Shown: positions 16,463-24,139 of the stretch, in pieces
Layout of the letters: each line of letters opens with the position of its first letter
How positions within the stretch are numbered: the first letter of the stretch is position 1
Assembly: GCA_910585755.1 (NCBI GenBank)
Contig: CAJUFH010000001.1
Location: 1 to 64,000 of the forward strand
Source of the DNA: an uncultured Muribaculaceae bacterium
GTDB lineage: Bacteria > Bacteroidota > Bacteroidia > Bacteroidales > Muribaculaceae
Length of the DNA: 64,000 nt
Direction: 5' to 3'
Notes under the pieces: model-generated
Databases searched by the model: none
The model's input: only the letters and a program-made list of their open reading frames with translations
Told to the model about the DNA's origin: nothing
Translations under genes and position numbers: made by a program

Positions 16463-17848
16463 ATGGCAAAAGCTAAAGAAAAAACGATGTGGTTCTGCAC
16501 GGAGTGCGGCGCCGGCTCTCCGAAATGGGAGGGGCGGTGTCCGGCTTGCGGTGCCTGGAACACTATGGTAGAGGAGAAGGTGGCGTCCTCCTCAAAGGGT
16601 GCGGGTAAGCTCTCACAGCGTCTGCAGTCCCCGAAGAGCGTCGCCCGCAAGGTCTCTGAAATAGAGACCGCCGACGAGCCGCGAATCCATATGCCCTCCG
16701 AGGAGCTTAACCGCGTTCTCGGCGGTGGACTGGTACCCGGCTCCATGGTCCTCATCGGCGGAGAACCCGGAATCGGGAAATCAACGCTCGTCCTGCAGAA
16801 CATCCTCTCGATCAAGAGCCGCCGTATCCTGTATGTCTCCGGCGAGGAGAGCGCCGCGCAAATCAAGATGCGCGCCGACCGCATAGGGCGTATGAGCGAC
16901 AACTGCTACATCGTCACCGAGACCTCCCTTGAAAATATCTTCGACCATATCGAACATGTAAAGCCGGAGCTGTTAGTTGTAGACTCGGTGCAGACGATAG
17001 CTTCCGACGCGCTCGAATCCTCGGCTGGAAGCGTAGGGCAGGTGCGCGAGTGCGCCGCCAGGCTGCTCCGTTTCGCGAAGGAGAGCGGGGTGCCTGTCCT
17101 CCTGATCGGCCATATAACGAAAGAAGGTTCCCTGGCCGGCCCGAAGGTGCTTGAGCATATCGTCGACGCCGTGTTGCAGTTCGAGGGGGACAGCCAGTAT
17201 ATGTACCGCATCCTCCGCGCATCGAAAAACCGCTTCGGCAACACTTCGGAGCTTGGAATTTACGAGATGTGCCGCCGGGGCCTCCGCGAGGTGACCAATC
17301 CCTCGGAACTCCTCCTGTCGCAGCCCGACGGGGAGATTCTATCGGGTTGCGCCGTCGGGGTGACAATCGAGGGGATTCGTCCATTTCTGATTGAGGCCCA
17401 GGCGCTTGTCAGCACAGCCGCCTACGGGACACCCCAGCGCTCCGTGACCGGCTTCGACTCGAAGCGAATGAACATGCTCCTGGCGGTTCTGGAGAAGCGC
17501 GCCGGATTCCGTCTTGCTCAGAAGGATGTTTTCCTCAATATCGCCGGAGGGCTGAAAGTCTCTGACCCGGCTCTCGACCTAGCGGTTACAGCCGCTATTC
17601 TGTCGAGCAACATTGACGTAGCCCTCCCTCCGAGGGTATGCCTCAGCGGCGAGGTCGGCCTTAGCGGCGAGCTGCGCCCCGCCGCCCGTATGGAACAGCG
17701 CGTGCGGGAGGCCGAGAAGCTCGGAATGAGCACGATTGTCGTACCCCGCGGCTCCCTGAAAGGAGTTGACACAAAGGGGCTTTCAATCGAGGTCTACGAG
17801 GCTGGGAAAGTGGAGGAAGCGTGCCGTTATCTGCTCTCCGGGCGATAA
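16463..17848 (+). CDS. radA: DNA repair protein RadA
   Basis: RadA is a RecA-like ATPase that extends heteroduplex during recombinational repair by promoting branch migration. The 461-residue protein has the N-terminal zinc finger (CTECG...CPACG), the Walker A motif GGEPGIGKST (about residues 92-101), the RadA-specific KNRFG motif (ASKNRFG), and a C-terminal Lon-protease-like domain with LDLAVTAAILSS. The frame is open to a TTG at 16451, but the ATG at 16463 gives the standard MAKAKEKTMWFCTECG start. It lies directly after the methyltransferase gene. Confidence 0.96.
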   Translation: MAKAKEKTMWFCTECGAGSPKWEGRCPACGAWNTMVEEKVASSSKGAGKLSQRLQSPKSVARKVSEIETADEPRIHMPSEELNRVLGGGLVPGSMVLIGGEPGIGKSTLVLQNILSIKSRRILYVSGEESAAQIKMRADRIGRMSDNCYIVTETSLENIFDHIEHVKPELLVVDSVQTIASDALESSAGSVGQVRECAARLLRFAKESGVPVLLIGHITKEGSLAGPKVLEHIVDAVLQFEGDSQYMYRILRASKNRFGNTSELGIYEMCRRGLREVTNPSELLLSQPDGEILSGCAVGVTIEGIRPFLIEAQALVSTAAYGTPQRSVTGFDSKRMNMLLAVLEKRAGFRLAQKDVFLNIAGGLKVSDPALDLAVTAAILSSNIDVALPPRVCLSGEVGLSGELRPAARMEQRVREAEKLGMSTIVVPRGSLKGVDTKGLSIEVYEAGKVEEACRYLLSGR

Positions 17849-17885
17849 TCGCGGAAAAAATCACATCCCTTTGCAACTTTTTCGT

Positions 17886-17893
17886 TACCTTTG
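17886..17893 (+). promoter_or_regulatory. -7 box of the M16 protease gene
   Basis: TACCTTTG lies 93 bases before the start codon. A TTTG at 17870-17873 is only 12 bases upstream, shorter than the usual 19-21, so only the -7 box is called. Confidence 0.5.
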
Positions 17894-17986
17894 CCATCTA
17901 ACCATATCAGAGTTGCCTTATAAAAAGGAAAGAGATAATTCACTTGACAAAAGCCAATTCATTAATCATCATATAAATACTACTCG

Positions 17987-20818
17987 ATGAAAAAGTTTCT
18001 GATTAAGGCGTTGATGCTGATGACAGGGTGCGTTTCGCTCCCGTTCGGCGCTTCCGCCCAAATGGAGCAGCTTCCGAAAGATCCGGCCGTGAGAATCGGA
18101 ACGCTCCCCAACGGACTGACCTATTACATCCGCCACAACGAGACCCCCAAGGGGCAGGCTGATTTCTACATCGCCCAGAAGGTCGGCTCTATCCTCGAAG
18201 AGGACGAACAGCGCGGCCTGGCCCACTTCCTGGAGCACATGTGCTTCAACGGCACGAAGAATTTCGAGGGGAACGAGGTCGTTAAATGGCTTGAGACCAA
18301 GGGTGTCAAGTTCGGTATGAACCTCAACGCCTATACCTCGATCGACGAGACTGTCTACAACATCTCCAACGTTCCCGTGACCAACGAGGCGGTGCAGGAC
18401 TCCTGCCTCCTTATCCTCCACGACTGGGCCGACGACCTCCTCCTCCTCCCAGAGGAAATCGACAAGGAGCGCGGCGTGATTCACGAAGAGTGGCGCATGC
18501 GCAACGTAGGCCAGCAGCGCCTGATGGAGAAGCTCCTCCCGGACATGTACCCCGGTTCGAAGTACGGCTACCGCCTCCCGATCGGTACCATGGAGGTAGT
18601 TGACAACTTCCCCTACCAGGCTCTCCGCGACTACTACGAGGCTTGGTACCGACCCGACCAGCAGGGCATCGTGGTTGTCGGCGATATCGATGTTGATGCT
18701 ATCGAAAAGAAAATCAAAGATATATTCACCCCCATCGAAATGCCGGAGGATGCCGAGGACCGCGACTACGAGCCTGTTCCTGATACCGAGGGCACAATCT
18801 ACGTCGTGGGTGCCGACCCCGAAATGCCGAACACCCGCGTACAGATTTATTTCAAGAACGACGTGATTCCCTTCCCGATGCGCAATACTGTCGCTTACCT
18901 CGCGCAGAAGTATGTGACCGATATCGCGACCTCGATGCTTAACTCGCGTCTCGACGAAATCGGTTCCACTCCTGAATCTCCTTTCGCTGTCGCCGGTTCC
19001 TACTATGGCAACTACTTCATAGCCAGCACCAAGGACGCGCTGACCGTTATCGGTATCGCGAAGGACGGCAAGGTTGACGATACTCTTGCCTCAATCTACC
19101 GCGAGTTGCTCCGTGCGATCCGCGGCGGCTTCACCTTCTCGGAATATGACCGCGCCCGCAGCGAATACCTCTCGCAGCTCGAGAAGGAGTTCAACAACCG
19201 CGCAAAAACCGAGAACGAGGACTACGTCAACTCCTATGTCCGCAACTTTATCGACGGCACCCCGATGATGGATATCGAGCAGCAGTATCCGATGATGCAG
19301 ATGCTTGCCAACCAGATTCCCGTCGAGGCTATCAACGAGGCTGTCAAGCAGCTTGTCAGCGATAACAACCGCGTCGTTTCCGTCATGATGCCCGAGAAGG
19401 AGGGTCTTCCCGTTCCGACCAAGGAAGAGCTCGCCAGCGTGATGAAGGGTGTTGACGCCGAGGAAATCGCTCCCTTCGTCGACGAGATGAAGGCCGAGCC
19501 CCTGATTCCCCAGCTTCCCGCCCCCGGCAAGATTGTCAGCGAGAAGAAGCTCGACAAGTGGGGCGCTACCGAATGGGTGCTCTCCAACGGTGCCAAGGTC
19601 GTTGTGAAGTCAACCGACTTCAAGGCCGACGAAATCCTCATGGACGCCCAGGCGCTCGGCGGTACCTCCGTGTTCCCCGACGAATACGCCGCTTCGCTGA
19701 TTTTCCTCCCCTACGCCCAGCAGCAGCACGGCCTCGGCGATTATACCTACAAAGACCTCCAGAAGTACCTCCAGGGCAAGCAGTGCTCCGTTAATTTCAG
19801 CTTCGACGACTACGGCCGCGACGTTAACGGTACCACTACCCCCAAGGATCTCCCCGTGATGATGGAGCTACTCTACATGGGCTTCACCAACTTCAACATC
19901 TCCGCCGACGAGTTCGCCGCCTCGCAGAACTCGATTTCCGGCTTCCTCCACAACCAGGAGACCGAGCCGCAGTACGTATTCGGCAAGGAGGTGGCCAAGG
20001 CCCTCTACTCCAACCCCCGCAAGCAGGCTATCTCGACCGAGTCGATTGCCAATGCGAAGCTCGACCAGACTCTTGACATCTTCAAGAAAATGACCGCCAA
20101 CGCCGCCGACTTCACCTTCTTCTTCGTCGGCAGCATCGACCTCGATACTTTCCGCCCCCTCGTTGAGCAGTATATCGCGACCCTCCCCGGCGACGCCAAG
20201 ACCGCCGTCACCAAGCCCGAGTTCGTGCCTTCCCTCGAAGTGAAGGTTGGCGAGAAGATGACCGTCGCCAAGACCCCGATGCAGACCCCGCAGACCTACG
20301 CCCTGATTGTCGAACCCGCCTTTATCCCTTACACGATGAAGGACCGCGCCGCCGCTTCAATCGCGGGTCAGATACTCAGCCAGCGCCTCTTGGACAAGGT
20401 GCGCGAGGAGATGGGTGCCGTTTACTCTATCGGCGCTTACGGGTCGATGGACCGCGTGGCCGACAAGTTCAACGTTACGATGCTCTCCCAGTTCCCGATG
20501 AAGCCTGAACTTCAGAAAGAGGTGCTCGAATATGTCGAGAAGGCTTTCAAGGAGATGGAGACTACCGTCAAGCCCGAAGAGCTCGCGAAAGTTACCGAGT
20601 TCATGATTAAGAACGTCAAGGAGCAGCGCGAGAAGAACGAAGGCTGGCTCAACGGAATGGCCGGCGAGGCTCTCAACGGCGTTGATACCTTCAACGGAGC
20701 TGAGGAGATGTACAGCAAGTTCACCGTTGACGACGTTCAGAACTTTATGAAGCAGCTTAACGGCCAGGGACATTACCGCGTGATTCTCCTCGAAGCAGAG
20801 GAAGCTCCCGCGAAGTAA
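17987..20818 (+). CDS. M16 family (pitrilysin-type) zinc metalloprotease
   Basis: This exported two-module peptidase cuts oligopeptides inside a closed chamber. A signal peptide (1-25, ending GASAQ) is followed by the active N-terminal M16 module with the inverted zinc motif HFLEHMCFNG (His80, Glu83, His84) and the downstream zinc ligand Glu in RGVIHEEWRM. A second, inactive M16 module occupies about residues 510-930 (YTYKDLQKYLQG, MTVAKTPMQTPQTYALIVEP, and the C-terminal R/Y region VREEMGAVYSIG). At 943 residues it is a full-length fused form. It is transcribed alone, between a -7 box and a strong terminator. The natural substrate is unknown. Confidence 0.93.
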   Translation: MKKFLIKALMLMTGCVSLPFGASAQMEQLPKDPAVRIGTLPNGLTYYIRHNETPKGQADFYIAQKVGSILEEDEQRGLAHFLEHMCFNGTKNFEGNEVVKWLETKGVKFGMNLNAYTSIDETVYNISNVPVTNEAVQDSCLLILHDWADDLLLLPEEIDKERGVIHEEWRMRNVGQQRLMEKLLPDMYPGSKYGYRLPIGTMEVVDNFPYQALRDYYEAWYRPDQQGIVVVGDIDVDAIEKKIKDIFTPIEMPEDAEDRDYEPVPDTEGTIYVVGADPEMPNTRVQIYFKNDVIPFPMRNTVAYLAQKYVTDIATSMLNSRLDEIGSTPESPFAVAGSYYGNYFIASTKDALTVIGIAKDGKVDDTLASIYRELLRAIRGGFTFSEYDRARSEYLSQLEKEFNNRAKTENEDYVNSYVRNFIDGTPMMDIEQQYPMMQMLANQIPVEAINEAVKQLVSDNNRVVSVMMPEKEGLPVPTKEELASVMKGVDAEEIAPFVDEMKAEPLIPQLPAPGKIVSEKKLDKWGATEWVLSNGAKVVVKSTDFKADEILMDAQALGGTSVFPDEYAASLIFLPYAQQQHGLGDYTYKDLQKYLQGKQCSVNFSFDDYGRDVNGTTTPKDLPVMMELLYMGFTNFNISADEFAASQNSISGFLHNQETEPQYVFGKEVAKALYSNPRKQAISTESIANAKLDQTLDIFKKMTANAADFTFFFVGSIDLDTFRPLVEQYIATLPGDAKTAVTKPEFVPSLEVKVGEKMTVAKTPMQTPQTYALIVEPAFIPYTMKDRAAASIAGQILSQRLLDKVREEMGAVYSIGAYGSMDRVADKFNVTMLSQFPMKPELQKEVLEYVEKAFKEMETTVKPEELAKVTEFMIKNVKEQREKNEGWLNGMAGEALNGVDTFNGAEEMYSKFTVDDVQNFMKQLNGQGHYRVILLEAEEAPAK

Positions 20819-20864
20819 TCCCGGCTCTGCCAAAGATAGAGAGCTAACGCTTTCAGTATGCTAC

Positions 20865-20901
20865 AAGGCGGTGTGCCACATTCGGCACACCGCCTTTTTG
20901 A
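20865..20901 (+). terminator. Terminator after the M16 protease
   Basis: A perfect 13-bp stem (20865-20877 with 20884-20896) is followed by TTTT. Confidence 0.85.
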
Positions 20902-20983
20902 CTATAAACGGAGGTATTGGAAGAGGGCAAGAGAGAGGGCAAAAGGTGCCGTTATGGTTAAATTTGGTTAAACGCATTAACTA

Positions 20984-21006
20984 TATTGGAATTATTACTA
21001 ACTTTG
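20984..21006 (+). promoter_or_regulatory. -7 box with overlapping Fur/PerR-like operator
   Basis: TAACTTTG (20999-21006) is the -7 box. It is overlapped by the A/T-rich imperfect palindrome TATTGGAATTATTACTAA, which loosely resembles a PerR box (TTATAATnATTATAA type). Autoregulation by the following Fur-family protein is inference. Confidence 0.4.
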
Positions 21007-21030
21007 TAATCGTTCAAGATAAATCCAGGT

Positions 21031-21462
21031 ATGACCACTGATAAGAAATTCTCAAACAGCGATGTCGCGACGATGCTCCACAAGGCCGGTATCCGCCCCT
21101 CCTTGCAGCGGGTCGCGGTTCTGTCGTTTATCGGTAATTACCGGACCCATCCGTCTGCCGAGGAGGTTTACCGGGAACTTTCTGCGGAACTCCCGACGCT
21201 GTCCCGGACTACCGTCTACAACACGCTGCACTCCCTGGTTGACAAGAAGCTGGTCCGCGAGATAGATATCGAACCCACTGTTACCCGCTACGACCTCGCT
21301 CTATGGGAGCCGCACGGCCATTTCAAGTGCCTTCGCTGCGGGCGTATTTTCGATGTCAGGCTCGCATCGTGCGACTCCGACCTGCCGCCGGGATTCGCAG
21401 TCGACGCCATGGACGTGTTTTACAAGGGTGTATGCCCTGAATGTCAAGGATATAACAAGTAA
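21031..21462 (+). CDS. Fur-family repressor, probably PerR-like
   Basis: This 143-residue metal-dependent repressor has an N-terminal winged helix (HPSAEEVYRELS, SRTTVYNTLHSL) and the C-terminal metal and dimer domain with HGHFKCLRCGRIFDV and a second CPEC pair, giving the structural four-Cys zinc site. It is followed by rubrerythrin 21 bases later and then by a flavin reductase-rubredoxin gene. This context points to peroxide sensing (PerR) more than iron uptake control (Fur), but Fur and PerR cannot be separated by motif alone. An autoregulatory site may overlap its -7 box. Confidence 0.87.
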   Translation: MTTDKKFSNSDVATMLHKAGIRPSLQRVAVLSFIGNYRTHPSAEEVYRELSAELPTLSRTTVYNTLHSLVDKKLVREIDIEPTVTRYDLALWEPHGHFKCLRCGRIFDVRLASCDSDLPPGFAVDAMDVFYKGVCPECQGYNK

Positions 21463-21483
21463 CTATTAACATACATTACAACA

Positions 21484-22026
21484 ATGAAAGATCTGAAAGG
21501 AACAAAAACCGAGCGTAATCTTCAGGACGCTTTTGCCGGCGAATCGCAGGCGCGTAACAAATACACCTACTTCGCATCTAAAGCCCGCAAGGACGGCTAC
21601 GAGCAAATCGCCGCGATTTTCGAGGAGACCGCGGCCAACGAGAAGGAGCATGCGAAGCTCTGGTACAAGCTGCTCAACGGCGGAGAGATTTCCGACACTA
21701 TGACAAACCTCCGCGAAGCCGCAGAGGGGGAGAACTACGAATGGACGGATATGTATGACCGTATGGCTGCCGAGGCCGACGAGGAAGGCTTCACTCAGAT
21801 TGCCGCCAAGTTCCGCGCTGTCGCTGCCATCGAGCGCCACCACGAGGAGCGCTACCGACGCCTGCTCGCCAACATCGAGGAGGGCATCGTCTTCTCCCGC
21901 GAAGGTGACACCGTGTGGATTTGCCGGAACTGCGGACACATCGTGGTCGGCAAAAAGGCTCCGAAAGTATGCCCCGTGTGCGCCCATCCCGAAAGTTTCT
22001 TTGAAATCGAAGCCAAGAACTATTGA
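21484..22026 (+). CDS. rbr: Rubrerythrin
   Basis: This non-heme diiron peroxidase reduces hydrogen peroxide to water in the cytoplasm of anaerobes. The 180-residue protein has a ferritin-like four-helix domain with the diiron ligands in AFAGESQARNKY, ETAANEKEHAK, EADEEGF and AAIERHHEERY. The C-terminal rubredoxin domain has CRNCGHI and CPVCAH, the four Cys that bind the electron-donating iron. It lies inside the peroxide operon, 21 bases after the Fur-family gene and followed by its likely reductase. Confidence 0.96.
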   Translation: MKDLKGTKTERNLQDAFAGESQARNKYTYFASKARKDGYEQIAAIFEETAANEKEHAKLWYKLLNGGEISDTMTNLREAAEGENYEWTDMYDRMAAEADEEGFTQIAAKFRAVAAIERHHEERYRRLLANIEEGIVFSREGDTVWICRNCGHIVVGKKAPKVCPVCAHPESFFEIEAKNY

Positions 22027-22037
22027 TCGGCAGGCAT

Positions 22038-22679
22038 ATGGATCTCACTGTCCTCTATAAACTGACCTACGGGCTTTACATCGTCGGGGCGTTCAAGGAC
22101 GGCCGGCCTGTCGGCTGTGTGATCAATACATGCTTCCAGGTGACGAGCGAGAATCCGCGCCTGGTGGTATCGTTAAACAAGAACAACCATACCCTGGCGG
22201 CAATCAGAGAGTTCAAGCGCTTTTCCCTGTCGATTCTGGCGGAGGATTCCGATCCACGCTTAATAGGGACGTTCGGCTTTTCGAGCAGCCGCGACACCGA
22301 CAAGTATGCCGATTTCGGCTTTGACGTCATTGGCGCGACCCCGTGTGTCCGGGGTAGCTTCGCGGGGCGGCTCGTGCTCGAGGCAGAGCAGTTTGTCGAT
22401 TGCGGCACCCATGTGCTCGTAGTCGCCAGGCTTCTCGAGACCGAGCAGGGCTCCGGAGTACCGATGACGTATGCCTACTACCATAACGTGATTAAGGGGA
22501 AGGCTCCGAAAAGCGCTCCAACATATCGCGCTGAGGCGGACGAGGTCCCCGCTGCCGATACCAAGCGCCGTTACCAGTGCGACATTTGCGGTTACGTCGC
22601 GGAAGTCGATGGTGAACTGCCACCCGACTATGTGTGTCCTCTCTGTAACGCCGACCGATCCCATTTCGTAGAAATCTGA
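22038..22679 (+). CDS. Flavin reductase-rubredoxin fusion (high molecular weight rubredoxin)
   Basis: This 213-residue fusion has an FMN-binding flavin reductase domain (about 1-150, MDLTVLYKLTYGLYIVGA, ending before KGKAPKS) and a C-terminal rubredoxin domain (YQCDICGYVAE and YVCPLCNADRSHF). Such proteins pass electrons from NAD(P)H through FMN and rubredoxin iron to oxygen- or peroxide-reducing enzymes, here most likely rubrerythrin. The frame is open to a TTG overlapping the rbr stop, but the ATG at 22038 gives the family start. The gene ends the three-gene peroxide operon at a strong hairpin. Confidence 0.9.
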   Translation: MDLTVLYKLTYGLYIVGAFKDGRPVGCVINTCFQVTSENPRLVVSLNKNNHTLAAIREFKRFSLSILAEDSDPRLIGTFGFSSSRDTDKYADFGFDVIGATPCVRGSFAGRLVLEAEQFVDCGTHVLVVARLLETEQGSGVPMTYAYYHNVIKGKAPKSAPTYRAEADEVPAADTKRRYQCDICGYVAEVDGELPPDYVCPLCNADRSHFVEI

Positions 22680-22716
22680 ACCTGGCTCCATTGCGGTGCC
22701 AATCATACCCTTCATC

Positions 22717-22753
22717 GAGGGCGCTGTGTCTCGCGTATAGCCACAGCGCCCTC
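22717..22753 (+). terminator. Terminator of the peroxide operon
   Basis: GAGGGCGCTGTG (22717-22728) pairs perfectly with CACAGCGCCCTC (22742-22753). A CT-rich stretch follows. Confidence 0.7.
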
Positions 22754-22794
22754 TCTCTATTCTGATGATTATGCTTGGTTGCCGCTTTTTTTCG

Positions 22795-22802
22795 TAAATT
22801 CG
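22795..22802 (+). promoter_or_regulatory. -7-like box of mltG
   Basis: TAAATTCG is one base from TAnnTTTG and ends six bases before the mltG start codon. A TTG lies 17 bases upstream. This is a weak call. Confidence 0.3.
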
Positions 22803-22808
22803 CGGGTA

Positions 22809-23816
22809 ATGAAAAAGAAGAGAAAAAGAAATACGGCGGTTCTCGCCGCGGTAGCGCTTATTGTCGCCGCGGTCGGGCTGTGGTGGATTTACGGAGTGAC
22901 GCGCGGTTACGACGGTGAACGTGCCGCGTGGGTGATGATTCCGCGGGGGGCTACCGAAAGCGAGGTGGCCGATTCGTTGCGCGGTTCGCTCGGCGACAGG
23001 TTCGGAACGAAAGTGGCTTCGCTGCTCGACGGCAACGCTGTCCGAGGAGCCTACCGCGTAGAGCCTGGCGAACAGGCGTGGCGCGTCGCCCGGAAGATAG
23101 GGAAGGGGAGGCAGACTCCGGTCAGGCTTACGTTTAACAACCTGCGGACCCTTGACCAGCTTGCCGGAACGATCGCCGGGAAGATGGAGTTCTCTGCGGA
23201 AGGGTTTCTCGCCGCCGCCGACTCGCTCGGCCGGGCGCGGGGACTGTCAGCCGCGGCCCTCCCGGCGCTGTTTGTCCCTGACACTTACGATGCGTACTGG
23301 ACCGATTCACCGGCCAAAGTGGTGGCCATGCTCGACCGCTACAGCCGCCGTTTCTGGAACGACAGACGGCTCGGTAAAGCGGAGGCGCTTGGGCTGTCTC
23401 CTGTCGAAGTGGCGACTTTGGCCTCAATCGTTGAGGAAGAGAGCAATTCCGCCGAGGAGCGCCCTCTGATAGCGCGGCTGTATCTGAACCGCCTGAAGCG
23501 CGGTATGCCCCTCCAGGCTGATCCTACCGTCAAATTCGCTTGCGGCGACTTCGCCGCCCGCAGGGTGACCGCCGCCATGCTCGGCACTACGTCCCCCTAT
23601 AACACCTACCGGGTAAAGGGGCTCCCTCCGGGGCCGATCCGCATCCCGTCCAAGCAGGGAATCGATGCCGTTCTCGACGCGCCCTCCCACGACTGGCTCT
23701 ATATGTGCGCCAAGGCCGATTTCTCAGGCCGCCACGCCTTCGCTGCCGACTTTGCGACCCATACCCGCAACGCCGCCGCATACCGCCGCGCCCTCGATTC
23801 CCGCGGCATCAAGTAA
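22809..23816 (+). CDS. mltG: Endolytic transglycosylase MltG
   Basis: MltG (YceG) cuts nascent glycan strands at the inner membrane and sets their length during cell wall growth. The 335-residue protein has a basic start and one membrane anchor (about 10-28, TAVLAAVALIVAAVGLWWIYG), a LysM-like region, and the catalytic domain with ASIVEEESNSAEERPLIARL (catalytic Glu). The C-terminal YNTYRVKGLPPGPIRIPS motif is diagnostic. The start at 22809 is chosen over an open TTG at 22779 because it places the lysine-rich MKKKRKRN before the anchor. Confidence 0.94.
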   Translation: MKKKRKRNTAVLAAVALIVAAVGLWWIYGVTRGYDGERAAWVMIPRGATESEVADSLRGSLGDRFGTKVASLLDGNAVRGAYRVEPGEQAWRVARKIGKGRQTPVRLTFNNLRTLDQLAGTIAGKMEFSAEGFLAAADSLGRARGLSAAALPALFVPDTYDAYWTDSPAKVVAMLDRYSRRFWNDRRLGKAEALGLSPVEVATLASIVEEESNSAEERPLIARLYLNRLKRGMPLQADPTVKFACGDFAARRVTAAMLGTTSPYNTYRVKGLPPGPIRIPSKQGIDAVLDAPSHDWLYMCAKADFSGRHAFAADFATHTRNAAAYRRALDSRGIK

Positions 23817-23930
23817 TCGACTGTGGCGAGGCGTAAGCCGAGCGTCCTTGCTGTTGCGTGGAGCGAGCCGAAGGCGAGCGGCTTCCCCTCTTTCCCCCTC
23901 TCCCGGCCGCTTTTTTGGCTTTTTTAACGT

Positions 23931-23961
23931 TTTGCCAAACGCGTTTTTTTTCTTATATTTG
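23931..23961 (+). promoter_or_regulatory. Promoter of recJ-recQ
   Basis: TTTG (23931-23934), 19 bases and TATATTTG (23954-23961) make a near-perfect Bacteroidetes promoter. It lies 178 bases before recJ. Confidence 0.75.
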
Positions 23962-23967
23962 CACTCA

Positions 23968-24139
23968 TACCGCAGAAGGTGGCGACCGGTTTATCCGTCT
24001 CTCTCCGACAATTACACGGAAACCTTTGTCGCTCAACGCTTAATCTGCGCCCTCACGTCGGCGCTTGCCCGACGTAATCTCTCCCTCCGTCGGCCGTTAT
24101 TCGGTCGGCCCGCCCTCCGCAATAAAAAAAACGACATAA
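23968..24139 (+). other. Long structured 5' leader of recJ
   Basis: The predicted transcript has a leader of about 170 bases with no convincing frame. It contains CGTCGG-CGCTTG-CCCGACG at about 24057-24075 and a second GC-rich palindrome around GTCGGCCG/CGGTCGGC near 24090-24110, followed by an A-rich stretch before the start codon. No known riboswitch class is recognised. The remaining upstream part of this gap (23817-23930) shows nothing identifiable. Confidence 0.4.

Noticed and set aside
17870..17873. TTTG as the -33 box of the M16 gene
   Set aside because: It lies only 12 bases from the -7 box, outside the 19-21 base range seen at other promoters here.
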